DNA of 64,000 nt from Serratia liquefaciens ATCC 27592 (lineage in GTDB: Bacteria; Pseudomonadota; Gammaproteobacteria; Enterobacterales; Enterobacteriaceae): the NCBI RefSeq assembly GCF_000422085.1, contig NC_021741.1, positions 2,480,001-2,544,000 on the forward strand. The letters are read 5' to 3'. The first letter of the stretch is position 1; each line of letters begins with the position of its first letter. Below, one piece after another: positions 1 to 8,047 of the stretch. Both the position numbers and the translations under genes were made by a program. The notes below the pieces were generated by a model. That model did not search any database. It was not told where the DNA came from and worked only from the letters and a program-made list of their open reading frames with translations.

Positions 1-974
1 ACCCGGCCATTATCCGGCGCAGGCATCAGCGAAATCACGCAGGAGAGGGCCGGCTTGCCGACGGGCATAAACACCATTTCACGATCGTTGCAAAACGGCA
101 TGGTTAACAACGATCCGGATTGAGGACGCAACAGCTCATCGATCGGCGTATCACCGGGTTCCAGCCCGCCAAAAATTTGGCGAGCATAGCGGTTGACCGT
201 TTTCAGCCGGCCGTGCCCATCGCAGACCATCACGCCTTCATTCAGGGTTTCCAAAATGGACTGCTGCTCGGCCAACAGCCGGTGCAGCTTGAGCTGTTGA
301 CCGATGGCCTCCGCGGCCGCCTGCACGGTACCCAGAGTGTGGGCATTGAAATTGTCCGGCGTGGCGGTGAGCGTCAGCACGCCAATCATGACGCCTTCGG
401 CGTTGCGCACCGGCGCGGCGGCGCATTGGCGATGCCGTTGCCGCAGGCCCATCTTCCAGTTTTCACCGCTGAGCACATACACCAGCCGCTGTTCAAGCAG
501 GCAGCGTGCGGTGCAGTTGGTGCCCTGAACCTCTTCACGCAAGATGCTGCCGATCGGCGTCATGTCCGCGCCACAGTAGTGAAGGGTGACGCCATGGGCA
601 TCGGTCAGGTTGATGTGACCGTCGGGATTATAGGCCAGCAAATTTTCCATGATGCTGCGCGCCACGGCAATCAGCTCGGCATTGTGCGCCAGAATCGCCA
701 GCAGTTGGTCAGCCGGTGGCGCGTGATAAACAAACTCATCGGGATCGATGCCGTATTCTCGCGAGCGTCGCCAGGATTGCAGGATCGACTTGCGTATCCA
801 GCCGGGCTGGCCGCCTTCATTAAACGCCTGCCACCCTTGCCAAAACAGGCTGTCCCATTCACCGGATTCCGCCCCTTCAGGCAGGCTGAAGATCGGATCG
901 CTCTCGTCTTTGATCGGCATCAGGCCGGCGGCTGTCTGCATGGTGCGCTCCGCTGTTTGGAATGTAATGTTCAT
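1..974 (-). CDS. Sigma-54-dependent Fis-family activator, N-terminal part (cut by window edge)
   Basis: About 324 residues are visible, read leftwards from an ATG at 974. They show the sensory half of an AcoR/DhaR-type enhancer-binding protein: an N-terminal segment with the typical SILQSWRRSREYGIDP signature (about residues 59-74), a GAF-like domain (about 85-205, with EEVQGTNCTAR), and a PAS-like segment from about 215 (ILETLNEGVMVCDGHG). The AAA+ and Fis-type HTH domains expected for the family lie outside the window, so sigma-54 contact is inferred from the family, not seen. A second in-frame ATG lies 11 codons in. It is divergent to the operon starting at 1138, whose promoter region has a -24/-12 element, which makes it the likely activator of that operon. 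The inducer is unknown; a sugar or polyol would fit the neighbours. Confidence 0.85.
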   Translation of the reverse strand, partial: MNITFQTAERTMQTAAGLMPIKDESDPIFSLPEGAESGEWDSLFWQGWQAFNEGGQPGWIRKSILQSWRRSREYGIDPDEFVYHAPPADQLLAILAHNAELIAVARSIMENLLAYNPDGHINLTDAHGVTLHYCGADMTPIGSILREEVQGTNCTARCLLEQRLVYVLSGENWKMGLRQRHRQCAAAPVRNAEGVMIGVLTLTATPDNFNAHTLGTVQAAAEAIGQQLKLHRLLAEQQSILETLNEGVMVCDGHGRLKTVNRYARQIFGGLEPGDTPIDELLRPQSGSLLTMPFCNDREMVFMPVGKPALSCVISLMPAPDNGR

Positions 975-978
975 TTTA

Positions 979-1004
979 TTGACATGTGAAATTGACATGT
1001 CAAT
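979..1004. promoter_or_regulatory. Tandem TTGACATGT sites, candidate activator-binding site
   Basis: TTGACATGT occurs at 979-987 and again at 992-1000, one start 13 bp after the other. The second copy sits in a perfect 14-bp palindrome (991-1004, ATTGACATGTCAAT). The pair lies directly upstream of the start of the divergent regulator gene and roughly 90-115 bp upstream of the predicted start of transcription of the 1138 operon. That is the normal position for a sigma-54 enhancer. It could also mediate autoregulation. Binding is inferred. Confidence 0.5.
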
Positions 1005-1030
1005 TTAGTTGTCACTTTGTTATGCCTATC

Positions 1031-1046
1031 TGTGCAACGTCTCACA
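1031..1046. promoter_or_regulatory. CRP-like site
   Basis: TGTGC-N6-TCACA matches the CRP consensus TGTGA-N6-TCACA at 9 of 10 conserved positions. It lies 20 bp upstream of the -24 element. A role in catabolite control of this operon is plausible but inferred. Confidence 0.35.
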
Positions 1047-1065
1047 AATTCCGCGTGTTTTGAGC

Positions 1066-1081
1066 TGGCATCCCCTTTGCA
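1066..1081 (+). promoter_or_regulatory. Sigma-54 (-24/-12) promoter
   Basis: TGGCATCCCCTTTGCA has the invariant GG and GC doublets separated by exactly 10 bases, as in the family consensus TGGCAC-N5-TTGCW. It lies about 57 bp upstream of the ATG at 1138 and opposite a sigma-54 activator gene. A start of transcription near 1092 is expected. Confidence 0.75.
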
Positions 1082-1137
1082 ATACCCAGGGTGAACTCCG
1101 TTGCCCAATAGGGCGTTACCTCACATAAGGAATCACT

Positions 1138-2154
1138 ATGAGTCATTCATCCCAACCTCTGCGTGTTGGTCTGATCGGTGCTGGCAGAATGGGCACTTTC
1201 CATGCGGAGTCGTTGGCACGGCGCGTGCCGGGTGCGGTGCTGGCGGCGGTGGCCGATCCTCTGCCGGGGGCGGCGCAACGGCTGGCGGAACGTTTGGGCG
1301 TTGAAGCCTACAGCGATTTGCAGGCGATGCTGGACAACCCGGCTATTGATGCGGTGGTAATAGCATCTCCGGCCCGCACCCATGCGGAGTGGGTGATTGC
1401 AGCGGCACAGGCCGGTAAGCATGTGTTCTGCGAAAAGCCGATGGCCATCACGCTGGATGAGGCAGACAGCGCCATTGCCGCCGCAAAACGGGCGGGCGTG
1501 GTTCTGCAGGTCGGATTTAATCGCCGTTTTGTCAGCGGATTTGCCGCCGCCATCGCCGCCGTAAAGGCGGGTGAGAATGGCACTACGCAGTTATCCCGTT
1601 CGGTGACGCGCGATCCCTTGCTACGGGATCCGGCGCCTATCCCGGCGTGGACCATCTTTCTTGAAACCTTGATTCATGATTTCGACACCTTGCTGCATTT
1701 CAACCCTGGCGCCAGGCCGGTAGAGGTGTATGCGTTGGCGGACGCCCTGGTGCGGCCGGACTTCAAAGACAAAGGGCTGCTGGACACCGCCGTGGTCACC
1801 ATTCGCTTTGACAACGGGGCAATCGCCACCGCCGAAGCCAATTTCCAGGCGGTATACGGTTACGACGTACGCGGCGAGGTGTTTGGCAGCAAAGGCATGT
1901 TGCAGGCGGGCAATATCAACCTGAACAACTGCGTGCGTTATCACGCCGGAGGCATCGCCATAGAAACCTCGCGGCAGGACACCGATCTGCTGCGTGACGC
2001 TTACGTGGCGGAGTTGACCGAATTCGCCCAGAGCATCCGGCAGGGTTGCAGCCCGCGTGCTACCGGACAAGATGCGCGCAATGCGCTGGCGATAGCCTTA
2101 GCCTGTATCGAGTCGGTGCAGCAGGGCAAACCGGTCAAATTAGGGGGGCAATAA
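1138..2154 (+). CDS. Gfo/Idh/MocA-family dehydrogenase (inositol 2-dehydrogenase-like)
   Basis: The 338-residue product has the full length of the family. The N-terminal Rossmann fold has GLIGAGRMGTFHAE (about residues 11-24), and the family motif EKPMA lies near residue 99. The C-terminal domain is the usual alpha/beta substrate domain. Members oxidise a hydroxyl of inositol, sugars or sugar acids using NAD(P); inositol 2-dehydrogenase is the best-known relative, but the substrate cannot be read from sequence. The start is supported by AAGGAATC upstream. It is first in an operon with an isomerase, whose ATG overlaps its stop by one base (TAATG), and with a periplasmic sugar-binding protein. 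Transcription is probably from the sigma-54 promoter at 1066-1081. Confidence 0.88.
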   Translation: MSHSSQPLRVGLIGAGRMGTFHAESLARRVPGAVLAAVADPLPGAAQRLAERLGVEAYSDLQAMLDNPAIDAVVIASPARTHAEWVIAAAQAGKHVFCEKPMAITLDEADSAIAAAKRAGVVLQVGFNRRFVSGFAAAIAAVKAGENGTTQLSRSVTRDPLLRDPAPIPAWTIFLETLIHDFDTLLHFNPGARPVEVYALADALVRPDFKDKGLLDTAVVTIRFDNGAIATAEANFQAVYGYDVRGEVFGSKGMLQAGNINLNNCVRYHAGGIAIETSRQDTDLLRDAYVAELTEFAQSIRQGCSPRATGQDARNALAIALACIESVQQGKPVKLGGQ

Positions 2155-2933
2155 TGGCCAGTTATCAGCTCTCTGTATGCGCAGAAATGGTATTTCTCGA
2201 TCTGCCGTTTATCGAACGCGTGGCGCGTATCGATGCGCTGGGTTTTGGCGTTGAAATGTGGAACTGGGCCAATAAGGACCTTGATGCTTTAGCCGCCAGC
2301 GGGGCGCGCTTTACATCAATGACCGGCTATCTGACCGGCAACCTGACCGACGACGAAGACATTGCCCAACTGTTGCACAGCGCAGAGCAGTCATTGGCCG
2401 TTGCCCAACGCTTGAACTGCCCGAGCCTGAATCTTCACGGTACCGGGCTGGATCCTCAGGGATTACCGGTGAAACCGGTGGCGGTGGTAACCGGTGCGAT
2501 GTGGCTCAAGGCGGCCGATACGCTAAGCCGGCTGGCGCACATGGCGGAGCAGACCGGGAAAGTCTTCACGCTGGAAAACCTCAATTTGCCACGCGACCAC
2601 CCTGGCACACCCTTCGCCAAAGCCTGCGACACCCTGGCTCTGGTGGAGGCGGTAAACCGCCCGGGCCTGAAGATGAATCTCGATCTTTACCATGCGCAGA
2701 TTGGCGAAGGGGATCTTATCGAACTGATCCGTCGCTGTGGCCCGGCAATAGGGGAAATCCAGGTGGCGGACGTGCCGGGGCGGCAACAGCCTGGTACCGG
2801 TGAAATCAATTACCGCGCCATCGCACGCACGTTAGAAGACATCGATTATCAGGGCGTGGTGGCGATGGAAGGGTGGGCATCCGGTGACAGCACCGAGGCG
2901 CTGTTACAGTTCCGCGACCATTTTACCCGATAG
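2154..2933 (+). CDS. TIM-barrel sugar isomerase/epimerase, hydroxypyruvate isomerase-like
   Basis: The 259-residue protein belongs to the xylose isomerase-like TIM-barrel superfamily (AP endonuclease 2 fold), closest in style to Hyi-type hydroxypyruvate isomerases. Visible features are the N-terminal SVCAEMVFLDLPFIERV, the metal-site segment FTLENLN, then MNLDLYHAQ, GEIQVADVPGRQQPGTGEI and the C-terminal VAMEGW. I chose the ATG at 2154, coupled to the upstream stop, rather than earlier in-frame codons inside the dehydrogenase gene. It probably isomerises the ketose or keto-acid made by the upstream dehydrogenase; the actual substrate is unknown. Confidence 0.85.
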   Translation: MASYQLSVCAEMVFLDLPFIERVARIDALGFGVEMWNWANKDLDALAASGARFTSMTGYLTGNLTDDEDIAQLLHSAEQSLAVAQRLNCPSLNLHGTGLDPQGLPVKPVAVVTGAMWLKAADTLSRLAHMAEQTGKVFTLENLNLPRDHPGTPFAKACDTLALVEAVNRPGLKMNLDLYHAQIGEGDLIELIRRCGPAIGEIQVADVPGRQQPGTGEINYRAIARTLEDIDYQGVVAMEGWASGDSTEALLQFRDHFTR

Positions 2934-2944
2934 CCTGAACACAT

Positions 2945-2965
2945 CCGGGCAGGGCCGCTGCCCGG
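2945..2965 (+). other. Intergenic hairpin inside operon
   Basis: CCGGGCAG and CTGCCCGG form a perfect 8-bp stem with a 5-base loop between the isomerase and binding-protein genes. There is no T-run directly after it. It may stabilise or attenuate the transcript so that the binding protein is made in a different amount from the enzymes. Confidence 0.45.
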
Positions 2966-3024
2966 CATTCAAAATGATGCGTTGATTTTAATAATAAATA
3001 AACCTCAACCTACAGGATGTCATC

Positions 3025-3948
3025 ATGAAAACCAAAACCTTGCTACTGATACTGCTGAGCATCGTCATGAGCTTCAGCGCCCAGGCGAAAACCTACAAGG
3101 TCGGCGTGGCGCTGGCCAATTTCGACCTTAACTTTGTCTCTATTTTGCGTTCACAGATGGTGAGCGAACTTAAGCAGTTGGGGATGGACGGCCAGTTTGT
3201 CGATGCCAAAGGGGACGTGGCGCTGCAGGTGCAGCAGGTGGACGATTTTATCAACCTCGGGGTGGACGCCATTATCCTCAACCCGGTTGACACTCAGGGG
3301 GTGAAACCGATGATGGACGCCGCCGAACGGGCCAATATTCCGTTGATTTTCGTCAACCGCAAACCGGAGGTGAAACTGGGCAAGGACATGGCCTACGTAG
3401 GCTCTGACTCTGCGGTGGGCGGTGAAATGCAGATGGAAGCCTTGGCGAAAAAGATGAACTACCGTGGGAACGTGGCGATCCTGATGGGGGCGTTGTCCAA
3501 TGAAGAAGCACGCGAGCGCACCCGCGCCGTGGAAGCGGTGATCGCCAAATACAAAGACATGAAGGTGCTGGAGAAGCAGACCGCCAAATGGCAGCGCAAC
3601 GAGGCGGTGGACGTGGTGTCCGGTTGGCTGCTGAACGGCCGGCCGATTGACGCGATTGCCGCTAACAACGATGAAATGGCGATTGGTGCCATCATGGCGC
3701 TGAATCAGGCCAAAAACAAAACCATTCTGGTGGCGGGCATCGACGGCACGCCGGACGGTCAGCAGTTCATTAAAAACGGCGGCATGACGTTGACCATTTT
3801 CCAGGATGCCAAAGGGCAGGCCATCGGGGCGGTGCAGGTAACCAAGGCGCTGTTGGAAAAACAAAAGGTCGAGCCTTATAACTGGATACCTTACAAAACC
3901 ATCACACAGCAGAATTTGGCAGAATTCCAGGCGGTTAATCAGAAGTAG
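3025..3948 (+). CDS. Periplasmic sugar-binding protein (RbsB-like), no cognate permease nearby
   Basis: The 307-residue protein starts with a signal peptide (MKTKTLLLILLSIVMSFSAQA, cleavage expected after AQA) and continues as a type I periplasmic binding protein of the ribose/inositol class. Typical segments are VGVALANFDLNFVSILRSQM, GVDAIILNPVDTQGV, NRKPEV, AANNDEMAIGAIMAL and VAGIDGTPDG. It is the third gene of the sigma-54 operon. Importers of this class normally have an adjacent ATPase (RbsA-like) and permease (RbsC-like), but the next gene is an unrelated MFS exporter on the other strand. It may share a remote importer or act in sensing. Start context: an AGGATG motif upstream. Confidence 0.9.
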   Translation: MKTKTLLLILLSIVMSFSAQAKTYKVGVALANFDLNFVSILRSQMVSELKQLGMDGQFVDAKGDVALQVQQVDDFINLGVDAIILNPVDTQGVKPMMDAAERANIPLIFVNRKPEVKLGKDMAYVGSDSAVGGEMQMEALAKKMNYRGNVAILMGALSNEEARERTRAVEAVIAKYKDMKVLEKQTAKWQRNEAVDVVSGWLLNGRPIDAIAANNDEMAIGAIMALNQAKNKTILVAGIDGTPDGQQFIKNGGMTLTIFQDAKGQAIGAVQVTKALLEKQKVEPYNWIPYKTITQQNLAEFQAVNQK

Positions 3949-3985
3949 ATATAGTGCCCTTGGTGGCCGTGAGGCGATGGCATCT

Positions 3986-4006
3986 TAGCCGCAGTGACTG
4001 CGGCTA
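3986..4006. terminator. Hairpin between convergent genes
   Basis: TAGCCGCAG and CTGCGGCTA form a perfect 9-bp stem with a 3-base loop, between the stop at 3948 and the stop of the convergent MFS gene at 4022. There is no clear T-run on either side, so termination efficiency is uncertain. Confidence 0.5.
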
Positions 4007-4021
4007 TCGGTGATGTACTTT

Positions 4022-5248
4022 TCAGGCCGCCACGCGCGGGGCGGTTTTGGCGAACAACCTCATTGCCAGACCGCCAGCCGCCGTCAGCGTGGCCAACGTC
4101 ACTACGCCAGGCCAGCCGGCAGCTTCCAGGATCTTGCTGCCCAGAGCAGCCCCGCCTGCCATGCCGATAAACACCAGCGTAAACATGATGGCGTTAAGGC
4201 GGCTGCGGGCGGCCGGATTGATAGCGTAAATAATGGTTTGATGGGCGACCAGCGTGGCCTGAATGCCGAGATCAAAACCTACCGCGCTCAGGGCAATCAA
4301 CGCCAGTTGGGCGGGGAGCGACAGCAACGGCAGCAGGAACATCAGGGCAAAAGAAACCACCACCATGGCAGCGCCAATCTTAGTGACATAGTCCGGCCCG
4401 TGACGATCGGCCAGCATGCCTGCCAAGGGGGCAGCCAATGCACCTGCCGCACCGGCCAAACCAAAAGCCCCGGCGACGGCGCTACCCAACTGATACCGTT
4501 CCGCCAACATCACTGCCAGCGTAGACCAGAAAGCGCTGAACGCGATCGACAGCAAGCCTTGCGCCAGCGCTGCACGCCGCAACTCCGGGTAATCGGCCCA
4601 CAATTGGCCCAATGAACGCAACAACGCCGGGTAGCTGAGGGCAGTATTGGGTTTTAAACGGGGCAATACGGCCCCGATGGCAAAACTGATCGCCAACACC
4701 GCCACGGCCGCCAGCAGGTAAACGCTGCGCCAGCCGAAATATTCCGCCACCACGCCGCTGAACACCCGTGAAAGCAAAATCCCCGCCAGCAGCCCGGTCA
4801 TCACGGTTCCCACCGTTTTGCCCCGATTGGCGTCGGTTGCCAGCGTTGCGGCCGCCGGGATAATGTCCTGCGCCACCGTAGCGGCCAGGCCGATCGCCAG
4901 GCTGCTGAGCAGCAACAGCGGGAATGAGGATGAAAAACCACAGAACAGCAGGGTAACAGCCAGCAGCAAGCCTTTTATACGGATGATCTGGCGACGATCG
5001 TGACGATCGCCCAGCGGGGCCAACAGCAGGATCCCGAGCGCGTAGCCTGCCTGGGTGAGCGTAGGGACCCAGCCGGCGTCACTTACTCCGGCATGGAACG
5101 CATCCCCCATAATCCCCAGCATCGGCTGGCTATAGTAAATGGACGCCACGCTAAGACCGGCGCCGGTCGCCAGCAGAAAGACAACTTTGGCGGAAAGCGC
5201 ATGGGCCGGTGTGGTGCCGGTATGATTGGCTGGTGAAATCAGGGTCAT
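4022..5248 (-). CDS. MFS transporter (DHA1-type drug or sugar efflux)
   Basis: With the start MTLISPANHTG the protein has 408 residues and about 12 hydrophobic segments, the normal MFS size. The inter-helix loop APLGDRHDRRQIIRIKG (cytoplasmic loop 2-3) matches the MFS signature. I prefer this start over the upstream in-frame ATG at 5302, because it has a GGGAT-type ribosome site and the longer version would overlap the control region of the divergent LysR gene. Relatives export drugs, sugars or amino-acid derivatives; the substrate is not identifiable. It is divergent to, and probably controlled by, the LysR gene at 5345. Confidence 0.85.
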   Translation of the reverse strand: MTLISPANHTGTTPAHALSAKVVFLLATGAGLSVASIYYSQPMLGIMGDAFHAGVSDAGWVPTLTQAGYALGILLLAPLGDRHDRRQIIRIKGLLLAVTLLFCGFSSSFPLLLLSSLAIGLAATVAQDIIPAAATLATDANRGKTVGTVMTGLLAGILLSRVFSGVVAEYFGWRSVYLLAAVAVLAISFAIGAVLPRLKPNTALSYPALLRSLGQLWADYPELRRAALAQGLLSIAFSAFWSTLAVMLAERYQLGSAVAGAFGLAGAAGALAAPLAGMLADRHGPDYVTKIGAAMVVVSFALMFLLPLLSLPAQLALIALSAVGFDLGIQATLVAHQTIIYAINPAARSRLNAIMFTLVFIGMAGGAALGSKILEAAGWPGVVTLATLTAAGGLAMRLFAKTAPRVAA

Positions 5249-5331
5249 GGTGATTATCCCGTAGAGGTAAAGTGCGCTTATTTTTGCCAGTATTTGCCGC
5301 AAACTGTAGCCCCCGAACGGGTAGAACTGTT

Positions 5332-5344
5332 ATACGTAATACGT
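5332..5344. promoter_or_regulatory. TACGTA-A-TACGTA palindrome
   Basis: Two copies of the self-complementary hexamer TACGTA, separated by one base, end immediately before the LysR ATG at 5345. The site lies in the 96-bp gap between the divergent MFS and LysR genes, so it is a candidate operator. A binding role is inferred. Confidence 0.3.
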
Positions 5345-6283
5345 ATGAATAAAAACTCATTTCCCAATGGCGATCGCATAGCCATGATGCAAACGCTGGT
5401 GCGCATCGTAGACAGCGGCAGTCTTTCTGCCGCTGCGGCGCAAATGCAGACCTCACAACCCACCGTTAGCCGGCGCCTGCAGGTGCTGGAACAACTGCTG
5501 GGCGTTAAATTAATCCAGCGTACCACCCACAGTATGAAGCTGACGGATGACGGAGAGCGCTGTTATCAGCATGCGCGCAAGCTGATAGAGCAGTGGCAAA
5601 TCATGGAGGATGAGCTGCGCGGCGTGCGCGATGAGCCGGTCGGCGTATTACGGGTACGAGCGCCGCATGCCTTCGGTCAGGATCAGCTAATCGGGCCTCT
5701 GGGTGACTATTTGCAACGCTATCGCCAGACCAGCGTGGAATGGACGCTTAACGACCACTCTCCGGATTTTATCCCCGAAGGCGTGGACTGCGCGATCCAC
5801 GTGGGGGCCGTAACCGATCCTTCGGTGGTGGCGGTATTGCTGGCGGAAGTGCCGCGCATTGTGGTGGCAGCACCGAGCTTATTAGCAGGTCATGATCCTC
5901 TGAAGCAGATCGGTGATTTAGCGCAGTTGCCCTGGCTGGCGTTGAATAGCTTTTACCGTAACGAAGTCACCCTGACTCACAGGGATAGCGGTGAAGCCTA
6001 TCGTTTTGACATTGCTCCCAGATTAAGCACCGACAGTCTTTATGCGGTGCGTAAAGCCGCGTTGAACGGCGTGGGGGTGGCGATGTTGTCCTCCTGGGTG
6101 GTCAAACAGGATTTGGAGCAGGGCGCTCTGATTCCTTTAATGCCAACCTGGCGTGCCGCGCCCTTGCCGATTTATCTGCTTTATCCGTACGCCAGCTATT
6201 ATCCCGCCCGGCTGCGTAAATTCCTCGAGCTGATGAAAGAGGTGATGCCGCGTATCACCGGCGCAAATGCGCCAACGACCTAA
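5345..6283 (+). CDS. LysR-family transcriptional regulator
   Basis: The 312-residue product has the LysR winged HTH near the N-terminus (MMQTLVRIVDSGSLSAAAAQ, then SQPTVSRRLQVLEQLLGVKL), followed by a periplasmic-binding-like effector domain of the usual length. I use the ATG at 5345 (MNKNSFPNGD); the earlier in-frame ATG at 5294 would add a segment overlapping the probable operator. It is divergent to the MFS transporter, the usual sign that it regulates it. The dimethylargininase operon starts 147 bp downstream on the same strand and could also be a target, though it has its own AsnC-type regulator. Confidence 0.88.
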   Translation: MNKNSFPNGDRIAMMQTLVRIVDSGSLSAAAAQMQTSQPTVSRRLQVLEQLLGVKLIQRTTHSMKLTDDGERCYQHARKLIEQWQIMEDELRGVRDEPVGVLRVRAPHAFGQDQLIGPLGDYLQRYRQTSVEWTLNDHSPDFIPEGVDCAIHVGAVTDPSVVAVLLAEVPRIVVAAPSLLAGHDPLKQIGDLAQLPWLALNSFYRNEVTLTHRDSGEAYRFDIAPRLSTDSLYAVRKAALNGVGVAMLSSWVVKQDLEQGALIPLMPTWRAAPLPIYLLYPYASYYPARLRKFLELMKEVMPRITGANAPTT

Positions 6284-6429
6284 AAACGCGTACAGCGGAA
6301 TTTGTCGTTAGCGGAGCGATATACAGCGCAAATCTAGAGTGTCTGCGCGCGGATTCAACCTGATTGGCGGCGGTATCTGTTTGATAATCTAAGCAACAGT
6401 GACCGTCCCTTTCAATCGAGAGAATCGCC

Positions 6430-7191
6430 ATGCACTTTACTCAAGCCATTGCCAGACTCCCTGCCGACAGCTGCGGCAGCGGACAAACTACCGCCCAATT
6501 GGGCGCGCCGGATATCGCGGCCACCGGCCGTCAGTTTTTGGCCTATGTGGACACCTTGCTCCGTCTGGGGCTAAAAGTGACCGTGTTACCGGCAGCACCC
6601 GCATTTCCGGATGCACACTTTGTTGAAGACACGGCGGTGGTGATGCCTGAGCTGGCGGTGATCAGCCATCCGGGCGCACCCAGCCGTCAGGGCGAGGTGG
6701 CCACCATTGCGCCCTTGTTTGAAGGCGAACGGCCAGTGGTGCGTATGAGCGAGCGCGGTCATCTGGACGGGGGGGATGTGCTGCTGGTCGATCGCCAGTT
6801 TTTCGTCGGCCTGACGGCCCGTACCGATGAGGCTGGTATTGGCGAGTTCGCTGCGGCGGTGGAGCCCTATGGCTATCGGGTGACGGCGATTGAAGTCAGC
6901 GCCGGTCTACACCTGAAGTCCATTGTTAATTACGTTGGCCGCAATACCTTGTTGCTGACCGAAGACTATCAGCACCATCCTGCCTTTAGCGGTTTCAGTT
7001 CGATCGTCATTCCCGAAGCGGAGTCCTATGCCGGCAATACGCTGTGGATCAACGATACGCTGATTACGCCGCAGGGTTATCCGTACACGCTTGCGCAAAT
7101 CGAAAAGCTGGGCATGCCCATCGTTCAGCTCGACACCAGTGAATTTAAAAAAATGGACGGCGGCCTGACCTGCCTGTCACTTCGTTTCTAA
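6430..7191 (+). CDS. Dimethylarginine dimethylaminohydrolase (DDAH) family protein
   Basis: The 253-residue protein has the size and motifs of dimethylargininase, which hydrolyses asymmetric dimethyl- or monomethylarginine to citrulline and an amine. Visible are FVEDTAVV (64-71), HLDGGDVL (111-118, substrate-binding acid), a His at about 161 in LHLKS, the repeat-like LDTSEFKKMDGG and the C-terminal catalytic Cys at about 248 (LTCLS). These match the Cys-His-acid triad of the amidinotransferase superfamily. It leads an operon with an amino-acid importer and may use imported methylarginines as a nitrogen source. Other guanidino hydrolase activities in the superfamily cannot be excluded. Confidence 0.88.
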   Translation: MHFTQAIARLPADSCGSGQTTAQLGAPDIAATGRQFLAYVDTLLRLGLKVTVLPAAPAFPDAHFVEDTAVVMPELAVISHPGAPSRQGEVATIAPLFEGERPVVRMSERGHLDGGDVLLVDRQFFVGLTARTDEAGIGEFAAAVEPYGYRVTAIEVSAGLHLKSIVNYVGRNTLLLTEDYQHHPAFSGFSSIVIPEAESYAGNTLWINDTLITPQGYPYTLAQIEKLGMPIVQLDTSEFKKMDGGLTCLSLRF

Positions 7192-7218
7192 TCTTTTCTT
7201 TTACCGGGGATCTCAGCG

Positions 7219-7992
7219 ATGAAAAAAACATTAGCGGTTTTACTGACCAGCCTGGCGTTGGGCGGTCCTGCGGCGGCTCAGGCCTTCGACACCATCAGTT
7301 TTGGCGTTGACGGTGGCTATCCGCCGTTTGACGTGCTCGCGCCCAACGGTGAGATCACCGGTTTTGATATCGATATCGCCAATGCGCTGTGTACGCAGCT
7401 GCATGCCAAATGCGTGTTCGTCAAACAACCCTTCGAAAGCATGATTGCCGCGCTCAATGCCCATAAGTTCGATGCCATTATCGCTTCGCTGACCATCACC
7501 GATGAGCGCAAAAAGGAAGTGGATTTCACCGATCGCTATTACCGCAGTTCCGCCCAGTTGGTGGCGCGTAAAGGCAGCGCTTTACTGCCTGACGTTGCCA
7601 GCCTGAAAGGCAAAACCGTCGGCGTGCAGACCGGTTCGATACATGAAGCCTACGCGAAACAACATTGGGGCGGAAAAGGGGTGAAAATTGTTTCTTACGC
7701 CAACCAGGATAATGTCTATCTGGATCTGATGTCCGGCCGCATTAATGCGTCGTTGCAGGACAATACTCAGGCCGCCAGCAGCTTTATCGATACCCCGCGC
7801 GGACAGAAATTTGCCTTTGCCGGCCCGGTGATTGAAGACAGCAGCATTTCCTCCGACGTCGGCATCGCGGTAGGCAAAGACAACCCGGCGCTGCGCGATG
7901 CGCTAAACGGTGCGATCAAGGCCATTCGTGCCGACGGCACTTACGAAGCCATCCAGAAAAAATATTTCAGCTTCGATATTTACGGTAACTAA
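7219..7992 (+). CDS. ABC transporter periplasmic binding protein, basic amino acid type
   Basis: The 257-residue protein has a signal peptide (MKKTLAVLLTSLALGGPAAAQA) and the family-3 solute-binding pattern: ISFGVDGGYPPFDV, GEITGFDIDIANALC, FDAIIASLTITDERKKEVDFT, KTVGVQTGS, and the C-terminal ALNGAIKAIRADGTYEAIQKKYF. This is the lysine/arginine/ornithine/histidine (HisJ/ArtJ) type. It lies 27 bp after the DDAH gene and before two permeases, so arginine or methylated arginine is a reasonable ligand. The ligand assignment is inferred from context. Confidence 0.9.
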   Translation: MKKTLAVLLTSLALGGPAAAQAFDTISFGVDGGYPPFDVLAPNGEITGFDIDIANALCTQLHAKCVFVKQPFESMIAALNAHKFDAIIASLTITDERKKEVDFTDRYYRSSAQLVARKGSALLPDVASLKGKTVGVQTGSIHEAYAKQHWGGKGVKIVSYANQDNVYLDLMSGRINASLQDNTQAASSFIDTPRGQKFAFAGPVIEDSSISSDVGIAVGKDNPALRDALNGAIKAIRADGTYEAIQKKYFSFDIYGN

Positions 7993-8047
7993 ACCGGCGC
8001 GCTAATGCCGGCTGGCCCGGCAATCTGTCAAGTATGGGAGGCCGGGT

